Assembly: GCA_016781725.1 (NCBI GenBank)
Contig: JADDPU010000590.1
Span: forward strand, 1-20,890
Reading direction: 5' to 3'
Source of the DNA: Rubrobacter sp.
GTDB taxonomy: Bacteria > Actinomycetota > Rubrobacteria > Rubrobacterales > Rubrobacteraceae
DNA length: 20,890 nt
Shown: positions 14,977 to 20,890 of the stretch, piece by piece
How positions within the stretch are numbered: the first letter of the stretch is position 1
Layout: each line of letters opens with the position of its first letter
Notes under the pieces: model-generated
Told to the model about the DNA's origin: nothing
The model's input: the letters and a program-made list of their open reading frames with translations, nothing else
The model's database searches: none
Translations under genes and position numbers: made by a program

Positions 14977-15006
14977 GCGAGGGACCCGCCCGGGCGGGTC
15001 CCTCGC
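14977..15006 (+). terminator. Perfect 30-nt GC-rich palindrome after rplQ (probable hairpin terminator)
   Basis: Left arm 14977-14991 (GCGAGGGACCCGCCC) is exactly complementary to right arm 14992-15006, so the RNA would fold into a very stable hairpin with a minimal loop. Its place after rplQ fits a terminator or attenuator of the ribosomal train. There is no U-tract (only GTTT at 15008-15011), so it is not a classical intrinsic terminator. Its right arm overlaps the expected N-terminal codons of ecfA1. Confidence 0.6.
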
Positions 15007-15835
15007 CGTTTCCTGCAGGGAGGTCGCCTACTCTTATCCGGGAGCCGACCCCGCCACTGACCGTCCCGCGCTCTCGGGCGTAAGCTTCGATCTTCGCGCC
15101 GGCGAGTACGTCGGCGTCGTCGGTCCCAACGGCGGCGGGAAATCCACGCTCGTCCGCCTCCTGAACGGCCTGCTACGCGCGGATTCCGGCAGCGTGCGCG
15201 TGGCCGGCTACGATCCGGCCACCGAACCCTACGAGGTCCGCAAGAGGCTCGGCATCTTGTTTCAGAACCCCGAGAACGGGCTCGTGGCGCCCTTCGTGGA
15301 GGACGACGTGGCCTTCGGCCTCGAGAACCTCGGCGTGGACCGCGAGGAGATGCGGGCGCGGGTCGCCGAAGCCATAGAGGCCGTGGGCTTGAGCGGCTAC
15401 GAGCGACGCGAGCCGCACACCCTCTCGGGCGGCGAGAAGCAGCGCGTCGCCCTCGCCGGGCTGCTGGCCGCGGGGCCAGAGATCCTTGCCCTCGACGAAC
15501 CGACCTCGATGCTCGATGCCGCCGGGCGGCGCGAGGTTCTGGGACGCCTCCAGGCCCTGCGCGCCACCAGAACCATCCTGCACGCCACCCACCACCTCGA
15601 AGAGCTCGTGGACGCCGACCGTATCCTGGTGCTGAACGGCGGAAACCTCGTGTCCGACGTGACGCCCGCGCGCCTGTTCTCCGACGCGGAGCTCTTGCGA
15701 GAGAATCGGCTCGTCCTGCCGACCGTGCAGAGGCTCGCGCTGGAGCTCGGCCTCTCCCCGGCCGAGCTGCGGACGCCGGAGAGGCTGGCACGGGCCGTGC
15801 TGGCGAGGGCCGCGCGCGGGGCGGGGGCCAGATGA
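15002..15835 (+). CDS. ecfA1: ECF transporter ATPase EcfA1 (CbiO family); start codon not identifiable
   Basis: One of two ATPases powering an energy-coupling-factor importer. The coding frame is clear from about 15002, reading LAVSCREVAYSYPG, then Walker A GPNGGGKST (41-49, counted from 15002), Q-loop FQNPEN with Gln88, signature LSGGE (141-145), Walker B LALDEP with Asp165-Glu166, and the switch His at about 197. FQNPEN is typical of the EcfA1 partner. No ATG, GTG or TTG occurs in this frame between the rpoA stop (14594-14596) and GTG 15194, and starting at 15194 would remove Walker A. The start given is the position homologous to the EcfA2 Met and falls on a CTC codon. The stop overlaps ecfA2 as ATGA. 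Confidence 0.8.
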   Translation, partial: LAVSCREVAYSYPGADPATDRPALSGVSFDLRAGEYVGVVGPNGGGKSTLVRLLNGLLRADSGSVRVAGYDPATEPYEVRKRLGILFQNPENGLVAPFVEDDVAFGLENLGVDREEMRARVAEAIEAVGLSGYERREPHTLSGGEKQRVALAGLLAAGPEILALDEPTSMLDAAGRREVLGRLQALRATRTILHATHHLEELVDADRILVLNGGNLVSDVTPARLFSDAELLRENRLVLPTVQRLALELGLSPAELRTPERLARAVLARAARGAGAR

Positions 15836-16653
15836 GGCTCGAGCTCAGGGACGTGTTCCACGTGTACGCGCCGGGAACCCCCTTCGAGGTCGAGGCGCTG
15901 CGCGGGGTCTCGGTAGCCGTAGAGCCTGGCGAGGTGCTCGGTATAGTGGGGGGGACCGGGTCGGGCAAGAGCACGCTCGTGCAGCACATGAACCTGCTGC
16001 TTACCCCTGCCAGCGGCGAGGTCCTGGTGGACGGCGTCGACGCGAGGACGGTAGAGAGGGGCGAGCTGCGGCGGAGGGTCGGGCTGGTCTTCCAGTTCCC
16101 GGAGGCCGCGCTCTTCGCCCCGACCGTAGAGGAGGACGTGGCCTTCGCGCCGCGGCGCCTGGGGCTGGATGGGGGAGAGGTGCGAACCCGCGTGCGGGAC
16201 TCGCTCGAGGCGCTTGGGGCCGGTCATCTGGCGGGACGGTCGCCTTTCGCCCTCTCCGGCGGTGAGAAGCGGCGGGTCGCCGTCGCGGGGGTGCTGGCCA
16301 TGGGTCCAGAGGTTCTCGTCCTCGACGAGCCTACTGCCGGCCTGGATCCCGCGACGAGAGGAGACTTGCTAGCCCTGATCCTCGGCCTCAAGGCGGCCGG
16401 CATCTCGGTAGTCCTCGTCTCTCACGACCTCGATGAGGTAGCCGAGGTGGCCGACCGGGTGTGCGCTATCGAGCGCGGGGTAGTGCGCGCCGTCGGGACC
16501 CCGGCCGAGGTCTTCTACGGGGCTGCCGAAGAGGATCTTGCGCCGGCCACCGTCCAGACCGTCGTCGCGCTCGGGGAGGCCCAGCGGGGCGTCGGGAGGC
16601 CTGTCCGGTTCCGAGAGACGCTCGCGGCGCTCGAGGCTCTGGCGGAGGGCTAG
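15832..16653 (+). CDS. ecfA2: ECF transporter ATPase EcfA2 (CbiO family)
   Basis: Second ATPase of the ECF module, forming a heterodimer with EcfA1. The product is 273 aa. Walker A GTGSGKST is at 41-48 (Lys46), the Q-loop FQFPE has Gln88, the signature LSGGE is at 141-145, Walker B LVLDEP has Asp165-Glu166, and the switch His is His198 (VSHDLDEV). FQFPE is the usual EcfA2 variant. The ATG overlaps the ecfA1 stop by 4 nt. EcfT follows after 7 nt. Confidence 0.93.
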   Translation: MRLELRDVFHVYAPGTPFEVEALRGVSVAVEPGEVLGIVGGTGSGKSTLVQHMNLLLTPASGEVLVDGVDARTVERGELRRRVGLVFQFPEAALFAPTVEEDVAFAPRRLGLDGGEVRTRVRDSLEALGAGHLAGRSPFALSGGEKRRVAVAGVLAMGPEVLVLDEPTAGLDPATRGDLLALILGLKAAGISVVLVSHDLDEVAEVADRVCAIERGVVRAVGTPAEVFYGAAEEDLAPATVQTVVALGEAQRGVGRPVRFRETLAALEALAEG

Positions 16654-16660
16654 GGTTACC

Positions 16661-17449
16661 GTGGCGAATCGGGGTCTCGGACAGTTCTATCCGGCGTCGT
16701 CGCCGCTGCACGCGCTGGACCCCAGGGCGAAGATCGTTGCTACGGCCGTGCTGGTCCTCGGTCTCTTCCTGGTCGACTCCATAGCGGGCTTTCTCGTCGT
16801 AGGGGCGGCGCTGGCGGCTCTCGTGGCCATTAGCGGCATCCCCCCCGGCGCGTTCCTGCGGATCCTGCGGCCCGTGGCCTTTATTGTGGCCTTGACGGTG
16901 ATGTTCCAGGTCCTGTTCTCGCGGGAGGGGGCTACGCTCGTCGAGTGGGGCCCTCTGGAGGTGCATTCGGGCGGGCTGCGGCTCGGCTCGTTTCTGGCGC
17001 TCAGGATACTCCTGCTAGTCTCGGCGGCGGGATTGCTCACGGCGACCACGGCCCCGGTCGCCCTGGCGGATGGGCTCGAACATTTGCTCTCGCCGCTCAA
17101 AAGGTTGCGCTTCCCGGCGCACGAGGTGGCGATGATGATGACCATAGCGCTGCGGTTCATCCCGACGCTCGGGGAGGAGGCGGAGAAGATCACCAGGGCC
17201 CAGGCCGCCCGCGGCGCGGACTTCTCTGAGGGGGGCCTGCTCCGCCGCGTCCGCGCCCTGATCCCGGTTCTGGTGCCGCTCACCGTCGGGGCGTTCCGCC
17301 GGGCCGACGAGCTGGCCGACGCGATGGAGAGCCGCGGATACCGGGGCGGCGAGGGCCGCACCCGCTACCGGGAGCTGCGCTTTCGGGCCAGGGACGCGCT
17401 GGCGCTCGCGCTCACCGGCCTCATCTTGCTTTCGGGTATCCTCGCGTGA
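16661..17449 (+). CDS. ecfT: ECF transporter transmembrane coupling subunit EcfT
   Basis: Membrane scaffold joining the two ATPases to an exchangeable substrate-binding S component. GTG 16661 gives 262 aa and the typical opening LGQFYPASSPLHALDPRAKI. Several hydrophobic spans (about 24-58, 70-86, 111-132 and the C-terminus) surround a cytoplasmic helical domain. Its two coupling motifs are Ala-Arg-Gly (183-185) and Ser-Arg-Gly (224-226). An ATG at 16538 lies within ecfA2 and is not used. No S-component gene is in the window, which fits a shared (group II) module. The stop overlaps truA as GTGA. Confidence 0.93.
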   Translation: MANRGLGQFYPASSPLHALDPRAKIVATAVLVLGLFLVDSIAGFLVVGAALAALVAISGIPPGAFLRILRPVAFIVALTVMFQVLFSREGATLVEWGPLEVHSGGLRLGSFLALRILLLVSAAGLLTATTAPVALADGLEHLLSPLKRLRFPAHEVAMMMTIALRFIPTLGEEAEKITRAQAARGADFSEGGLLRRVRALIPVLVPLTVGAFRRADELADAMESRGYRGGEGRTRYRELRFRARDALALALTGLILLSGILA

Positions 17450-18207
17450 GGCTCGCCGGGCTCGTGGAGTACGACGGCGCGGGCTTCGCCGGCTGGGCCG
17501 CGCAACCCGGGAGCAGGACCGTCGAGGGCACGTTGACGGAGGCGCTCTCCACGGTGCTGCGCCAGGGAGTGAAGCTGAGCGTCGCGGGGCGCACCGATGC
17601 CGGGGTACACGCGAGCGGGCAGGTGGTCTCGTTCGACGCCGAGACGGACCTGCTTCCGGCCCAGATCTCCTACAAGGCCACCGCCGTGTTGCCCAAGGAC
17701 CTGGCCTTGCGGCGCTGCGTCGCCGCGCCTTTTGGGTTCGACGCCCGCCGGGACGCGAGGAGCCGCTCTTACGAGTACAGGGTGGTGAACGACGAGATCC
17801 GGTCCCCCCTCAGACGGCGCCGGGCTAGCTACGTCGCCCGCCCCTTGGACTTCGGGCTCCTGGAGGAGGCGGCGAGGCTCGTGGAGGGGACGCGAGACTT
17901 CAGGGCCTTTACGCCTTCGAGGACCTACCACGTGCGCTTCGAGCGCGTAGTAGAACTGTCTCGCTGGACCCGGGACGGCGACCTGCTAACGTACAGCATA
18001 ACCGCCGACTCTTTTCTTTACGGCATGGTCCGCTCGCTGGTCGGGACGATGCTCGAGGTCGCCGGTGGGAGGCGAGAGCTCGCCGGCTTAGCGCGGCTAC
18101 TCTCGGGCGCGCGGCGGAGCGAGGCCGGGCCCGCCGCCCCGAGCCGGGGGCTCACGCTGGTCGGCGTCGGTTACGGAGAACTCGACCCATGGAGGAGTGA
18201 ACCATGA
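17446..18207 (+). CDS. truA: tRNA pseudouridine synthase A (positions 38-40)
   Basis: Isomerises uridines 38-40 in the anticodon stem-loop of tRNAs. The product is 253 aa from GTG 17446. The catalytic Asp51 lies in GRTDAGVHASGQV (48-60). Other TruA features are the N-terminal VEYDGAGFAGW, SRSYEYRV and FLYGMVRSLVGTMLEV near the C-terminus. It overlaps ecfT by 4 nt (GTGA) and the next gene by 4 nt (ATGA), so it is coupled on both sides. The ecfA1-ecfA2-ecfT-truA order after rplQ is a widespread arrangement. Confidence 0.95.
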   Translation: MRLAGLVEYDGAGFAGWAAQPGSRTVEGTLTEALSTVLRQGVKLSVAGRTDAGVHASGQVVSFDAETDLLPAQISYKATAVLPKDLALRRCVAAPFGFDARRDARSRSYEYRVVNDEIRSPLRRRRASYVARPLDFGLLEEAARLVEGTRDFRAFTPSRTYHVRFERVVELSRWTRDGDLLTYSITADSFLYGMVRSLVGTMLEVAGGRRELAGLARLLSGARRSEAGPAAPSRGLTLVGVGYGELDPWRSEP

Positions 18208-18878
18208 GCACAGACGGCACCACGAAACTTCTCGGTGAGATAGACGCCTACGTCGAGGAACTCTTCGTCCCGCCGGACGAGGCCCTCGAAGCCGCGCTAC
18301 GCGACTCGCGGCAGGCAGGGCTGCCGGAGATCAACGTCTCCGCCAACGAAGGACGGCTCCTTCAACTCTTCGCAGAGCTGGTCGGTGCCAGGCGCATACT
18401 CGAGATCGGAACTCTGGGCGGCTACAGCGCTATCCACTTCGCCCGCGCCCTCCCCGACGGTGGAACCTTGATCTCCCTCGAGCTAGAGGAGCGCCACGCC
18501 GAGGTAGCCCGCGCGAACTTGGAGCGGGCCGGCCTCAAAGAGAGGGTCGAGGTCCGGGTCGGGGACGCCCGCGAGCTCCTCGCCGCGATGGTCGAGAACG
18601 GCGAGGGACCATTCGACCTCATCTTTATAGACGCGGACAAAGAGGGTTATCCCGAGTACCTGGAGTGGTCGCTGCGCCTCTCGCGGCCGGGCACGCTCCT
18701 CCTCGCCGACAACACGGTCCGGGGCGGGGCCGTCCTCGACCCGCAGGACGGATCGGCCCAGGCCACGCGGGAGTTCAACGAGCGGGTGGCCCACGACCCC
18801 GGGCTTTCCGGCATCGTGCTGCCCCTGATCCGGGAGCGCATAGACGGGATCACGATAGCCAGGGTGAGGGACGCGTAG
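18204..18878 (+). CDS. Class I SAM-dependent O-methyltransferase (caffeoyl-CoA OMT-like)
   Basis: A 224-aa methyltransferase of the small metal-dependent O-methyltransferase family. The SAM-binding motif I is EIGTLGGYS (67-75), the acidic ribose-binding strand ends at LELE (91-94), and the catechol/metal-site residues fit FIDADK (141-146) and ADN (168-170). The family methylates catechol-like hydroxyls, and some members act on tRNA uridine (TrmR-like). Its place next to truA makes a tRNA role possible but unproven. The ATG overlaps the truA stop and GGAGG (18191-18195) precedes it. Confidence 0.85.
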   Translation: MSTDGTTKLLGEIDAYVEELFVPPDEALEAALRDSRQAGLPEINVSANEGRLLQLFAELVGARRILEIGTLGGYSAIHFARALPDGGTLISLELEERHAEVARANLERAGLKERVEVRVGDARELLAAMVENGEGPFDLIFIDADKEGYPEYLEWSLRLSRPGTLLLADNTVRGGAVLDPQDGSAQATREFNERVAHDPGLSGIVLPLIRERIDGITIARVRDA

Positions 18879-18897
18879 GGCGGTTCGCGAACCGCCC
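18878..18897. terminator. Perfect 20-nt palindrome between convergent genes (probable bidirectional terminator)
   Basis: GGGCGGTTCG followed by its exact complement CGAACCGCCC begins at the last base of the methyltransferase stop. It lies between that + strand gene and the convergent minus-strand HIT gene, so one hairpin could end both transcripts. There is no T-run on either side. The remaining 38 nt to the HIT stop show nothing else. Confidence 0.6.
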
Positions 18898-18935
18898 GTA
18901 CTACTTCAGGAGGGACGGTGCACGCACGGGCCCGC

Positions 18936-19367
18936 TCACAGCACGCCCCTGATCCGCTCCGCGGCCCTCTCCAGCTCCTCCCTGCCTGGTCTGTTGGCGT
19001 AGTCAGGGCCGAACGTCAGGCCGAAGCCGTCACCCTCGAAGCGGGGGATGACGTGCAGGTGGACGTGGAAGACGTCTTGTCCGGCAGCCTCCCCGTCTGC
19101 GAGGAGGAGGTTGACCCCCTCGCACCGGAGCCCGCTACCGTAGAGCGCGGCGGCTACCTTCTGGGCCGTGCGGAACAGTCGGGCGCCGGCGTCTTCGGGC
19201 AGCCCCGCCAGGGACGCGGCGTGATCGTCGGGCACGACGAGGACGTGGCCCGCGTTGACGGGCTGGATGTCCATAAACGCCGTGCAGCGGCCCTCGCGCA
19301 TTACGACGCTCGCGGGCAACCTGCCCGCGAGTACTTCACAGAAGACGCAATCCTCCATGCTCGCCAT
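18936..19367 (-). CDS. HIT-family nucleotide hydrolase/transferase (HINT-like)
   Basis: Small histidine-triad protein of 143 aa. The triad HVHLHV puts the histidines at 101, 103 and 105, where the second-last is normally the nucleophile acting on nucleoside phosphoramidates or dinucleotides. A CxxC (Cys7/Cys10) with later histidines, including His49, resembles the zinc site of HINT-type proteins. GHVLVVP (40-46) is typical. Two in-frame ATGs (19367 and 19358) could start it; neither has a good Shine-Dalgarno. It is the only minus-strand gene here, so it is probably independently transcribed. The substrate is unknown. Confidence 0.88.
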   Translation of the reverse strand: MASMEDCVFCEVLAGRLPASVVMREGRCTAFMDIQPVNAGHVLVVPDDHAASLAGLPEDAGARLFRTAQKVAAALYGSGLRCEGVNLLLADGEAAGQDVFHVHLHVIPRFEGDGFGLTFGPDYANRPGREELERAAERIRGVL

Positions 19368-19385
19368 TATGGCACCACAAGCCGC

Positions 19386-19404
19386 GGGCCGGCCGCTCCG
19401 GCCC
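19386..19404. repeat. Short GC inverted repeat in the HIT-rplM divergent gap
   Basis: GGGCCGG (19386-19392) and CCGGCCC (19398-19404) are exact complements around a 5-nt CCGCT loop. The 128-nt gap 19368-19495 between divergent genes otherwise holds the candidate rplM promoter and leader. The repeat could be an operator or an RNA hairpin in a HIT leader, but in such GC-rich DNA it may be chance. Confidence 0.3.
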
Positions 19405-19423
19405 TGGCCCCGGTCTCCGCGGC

Positions 19424-19451
19424 TGTTACTTTCGGGTATGTATGCTACTAT
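19424..19451 (+). promoter_or_regulatory. Candidate promoter for rplM-rpsI
   Basis: The gap before rplM turns locally AT-richer. TACTAT at 19446-19451 is a good -10 hexamer, overlapped by an alternative TATGCT at 19441-19446. The -35 region near 19424-19429 (TGTTAC) is a poor match at 16-nt spacing. Because the gene upstream is on the other strand, rplM must have its own promoter in this gap, which supports the region if not the exact hexamers. Confidence 0.4.
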
Positions 19452-19498
19452 TTGATCGGTTTCAAGGCCTTAAGAGTTCGTAGAACCTCCGGAGGATG

Positions 19499-19930
19499 AT
19501 GAAGAGTTACATGGCGCGGCCCCTCGAGGTCGAGCGGAAGTGGTTTGTCGTGGACGCCGAGGGCAAGCACCTCGGGCGTCTGGCGGCGGAGATAGCGAAG
19601 ATCCTGCGCGGCAAGAACAAGGTGCAATACACGCCGCACGTGGACGTGGGCGACTTCGTGGTCGTGGTGAACGCCGATAGGGTGGTCGTCACGGGCAAGA
19701 AGGCCGAGCAGAGGGTCTACCGGCGCCACTCGGGCTACCCCGGCGGCATGAAGGAGACCAGCTACGAGCAGATGCTCGCGCGCAAGCCCACCGAGATCCT
19801 GCGCAAGGCAGTCTACGGCATGATGCCGAAGACCCGGCTTGCCCGCCAGCAGTTCAAGAAGCTAAAGATCTACGCGGGCCCTGAGCACCCACACGCGGCC
19901 CAGGACCCGCAAAAGCTCGAGGTGAAGTAA
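19499..19930 (+). CDS. rplM: 50S ribosomal protein L13
   Basis: Early-assembly large-subunit protein. From ATG 19499 the product is 143 aa, beginning MKSYMARPLEVERKWFVVDA, which aligns with the usual L13 N-terminus. An ATG three bases earlier (19496) would add one Met but would touch the GGAGG at 19491-19495. Landmarks are GKHLGRLAAEIAKILRGKNK, YRRHSGYPGGMKE and the C-terminal LKIYAGPEHPHAAQ. The rpsI ATG abuts its stop. Confidence 0.96.
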   Translation: MKSYMARPLEVERKWFVVDAEGKHLGRLAAEIAKILRGKNKVQYTPHVDVGDFVVVVNADRVVVTGKKAEQRVYRRHSGYPGGMKETSYEQMLARKPTEILRKAVYGMMPKTRLARQQFKKLKIYAGPEHPHAAQDPQKLEVK

Positions 19931-20323
19931 ATGGCACAGGCGCTGTACACAGGAACGGGACGACGCAAGACCGCGGTGGCGCGGGTGAGGATCCTGCCTG
20001 GGGACGGCAAGATCACCATCAACGGCCGCGACGTGGACGAGTACTTCCCGCGCCCGGCCTACCGCACGGCCGTCCGCTCGCCGCTCGAGCTTCTCGGCGC
20101 CGCGGGCCGCTACGACGTAGTAGCCAAGATCGAGGGCGGAGGGCCAACGGGCCAGGCCGACGCCCTGCGCCACGGCATCGCGCGGGCGCTGGCCGAGGAG
20201 TCGCAGGAGGCGCGTGGCGAGCTGAAGGCCGCCGGGATGCTGACGCGGGACGCCAGGGCGGTCGAGCGCAAGAAGTATGGTCTCAAGAAGGCCCGCAAGC
20301 GCCCGCAGTTCTCCAAGCGCTAG
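19931..20323 (+). CDS. rpsI: 30S ribosomal protein S9
   Basis: Head protein whose C-terminal tail reaches the P-site tRNA. The product is 130 aa. It starts with TGTGRRKTAVARVRI, contains the GGGPTGQADALRHGIARAL block, and ends in the basic tail KKARKRPQFSKR with the invariant C-terminal Lys-Arg. It is co-transcribed with rplM, as in nearly all bacteria. A 79-nt gap with a long hairpin follows. Confidence 0.97.
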   Translation: MAQALYTGTGRRKTAVARVRILPGDGKITINGRDVDEYFPRPAYRTAVRSPLELLGAAGRYDVVAKIEGGGPTGQADALRHGIARALAEESQEARGELKAAGMLTRDARAVERKKYGLKKARKRPQFSKR

Positions 20324-20342
20324 AGCTATAGAGCGGGTTCGT

Positions 20343-20377
20343 GACGGGCTCCTTTCGCGCGGCGGAAGGTGCCCGTC
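20343..20377 (+). terminator. Long imperfect hairpin after rpsI (probable terminator)
   Basis: Arms 20343-20357 and 20363-20377 can pair over 15 positions, with one T-T mismatch and one G-T wobble, around a 5-nt CGCGG loop. The outer seven pairs (GACGGGC with GCCCGTC) are perfect. It begins 20 nt after the rpsI stop and lies before the GNAT gene, which fits the end of the rplM-rpsI operon. There is no U-tract. Confidence 0.5.
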
Positions 20378-20402
20378 TGCGCTCGGATCGTCGGGGGGCG
20401 TA

Positions 20403-20828
20403 ATGGGCGTTGCGGAGCAGATCGAGTACACCACCTTCGAGAGCGGCGAGCACCTCGCGGGTGTCCTCGCGCTGTGCGAGGCCGAGGGATGGGAGAGCTT
20501 CCCCGGAAACCCGGAACTCAGCGACCGGGCGCTCCGCGCTCCAGGCGTGACCACGGTGGTCGCGGTCGGGGCCGGTGCGGTGGTCGGGTTCGCCCAGATG
20601 CAGAGCGACGGCGTGGTACAGGCGCACCTTTCGGTCCTAGCCGTGGACCAGCGCTTCAGGAGGCGGGGAATAGGACGGCGGCTCGTCGAAGAGACGGCAC
20701 AAAGAAGCGGGGCGCGGAGGGTTGACCTCATCTCGACGGCCGGGGCCGAAGGGTTCTACGAGTCTTTCTCGCACAAGAGGCGCTCGGGGTTCAGGATCTA
20801 CCCCTGCGGGGCAAGGGGGGCCGACTGA
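20403..20828 (+). CDS. GNAT-family N-acetyltransferase
   Basis: A 141-aa acetyltransferase of the GNAT superfamily, transferring acetyl from acetyl-CoA to an unknown amine. Motif A, the pyrophosphate-binding loop, is QRFRRRGIGRRLV (83-95), preceded by the beta-4 strand HLSVLAVD. GFYESF (117-122) is the typical C-terminal Tyr-containing segment. ATG 20403 is chosen because the upstream frame (from 20277) runs inside rpsI; the GGGGGG at about 20393-20398 is a weak ribosome binding site. The stop overlaps the apparent glmM start. The substrate cannot be inferred. Confidence 0.85.
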   Translation: MGVAEQIEYTTFESGEHLAGVLALCEAEGWESFPGNPELSDRALRAPGVTTVVAVGAGAVVGFAQMQSDGVVQAHLSVLAVDQRFRRRGIGRRLVEETAQRSGARRVDLISTAGAEGFYESFSHKRRSGFRIYPCGARGAD

Positions 20829-20890
20829 AGGACCGGACCATAACCTTCGGGACCGACGGGGTGCGCGGGGTCGCCAACCGCGACCTGACA
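20825..20890 (+). CDS. glmM: Phosphoglucosamine mutase, N-terminal end only (partial)
   Basis: GlmM converts glucosamine-6-phosphate to glucosamine-1-phosphate for peptidoglycan synthesis. Only 22 codons are present, reading TITFGTDGVRGVANRDLT after a short leader. FGTDGVRGVAN is the family's N-terminal signature, and glmM often follows rplM-rpsI in actinobacteria. No ATG, GTG or TTG precedes the motif in frame within at least the previous 70 bases. The best start is CTG 20825, overlapping the GNAT TGA (CTGA) and lying 4 nt after AAGGGGGG. The gene runs off the window. Confidence 0.82.
   Translation, partial: MKDRTITFGTDGVRGVANRDLT

Noticed and set aside
15194..15835. GTG 15194 as the start of ecfA1
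   Set aside because: It lies after the Walker A lysine, so the product could not bind ATP. Homology to ATPases is continuous for about 64 codons upstream.
14973..15989. 338-codon minus-strand open frame opposite ecfA1
   Set aside because: Its composition is Arg/Ala/Pro-rich without motifs, and the opposite strand encodes a full ABC ATPase. It is a shadow.
18918..19499. 193-codon + strand frame opposite the HIT gene
   Set aside because: The minus strand has the HVHLHV triad and CxxC at the right places. The + frame has no motif and would run into rplM.
1..20890. tRNA or rRNA genes, CRISPR arrays, insertion sequences, phage genes or riboswitches
   Set aside because: Almost every stretch is explained by conserved protein genes, the gaps are under 130 nt, and no direct-repeat array, transposase motif or tRNA-like fold was seen.

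Overview
The window is the large ribosomal-protein supercluster of a high-GC bacterium. It runs as one nearly gapless + strand gene train (S10, spc and alpha operons fused), followed by an ECF-transporter energizing module, truA, and the separate rplM-rpsI operon. Gene order, high GC, the secY-adk-map-infA-rpmJ junction, zinc-ribbon S14, cysteine-free S4 and heavy use of AGG and ATA codons suggest a deep-branching, possibly thermotolerant actinobacterium; Rubrobacter or a relative is my best guess. This is inferred from style and is not proven by any marker here.

Layout. 1-27: last codons of tuf (EF-Tu). 32-9084: rpsJ-rplC-rplD-rplW-rplB-rpsS-rplV-rpsC-rplP-rpmC-rpsQ-rplN-rplX-rplE-rpsN-rpsH-rplF-rplR-rpsE-rpmD-rplO. 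9086-11756: secY-adk-map. 11757-11849: short gap with a possible internal promoter. 11850-14948: infA-rpmJ-rpsM-rpsK-rpsD-rpoA-rplQ. A perfect 30-nt GC palindrome follows rplQ. About 15002-17449: ecfA1-ecfA2-ecfT, the shared motor of ECF vitamin/metal importers, with no substrate-binding S component nearby. 17446-18878: truA and an O-methyltransferase gene, coupled by 4-nt overlaps. A 20-nt palindrome then separates these from a convergent HIT-family gene (18936-19367, minus), the only minus-strand gene. 19368-19495: divergent intergenic region with a candidate promoter. 19499-20323: rplM-rpsI. A long imperfect hairpin follows, then a GNAT acetyltransferase gene and the 5' end of glmM, which runs off the window.

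The genes serve protein synthesis and export: ribosome assembly, initiation (IF-1), transcription (RpoA), translocation (SecY), N-terminal Met removal (MAP) and tRNA pseudouridylation (TruA). Adenylate balance (Adk) and cofactor import (ECF) share the unit. Junctions are tight, many of them start/stop overlaps that imply translational coupling.

I found no sign of a novel defence, mobile or RNA system; this is mostly conserved housekeeping DNA. The oddities worth checking are: ecfA1 has no ATG/GTG/TTG start before its Walker A motif, and its expected start lies inside the palindrome after rplQ; glmM appears to start at CTG; S17 has an acidic N-terminal extension of about 59 residues; and the three gene-end hairpins lack U-tracts.
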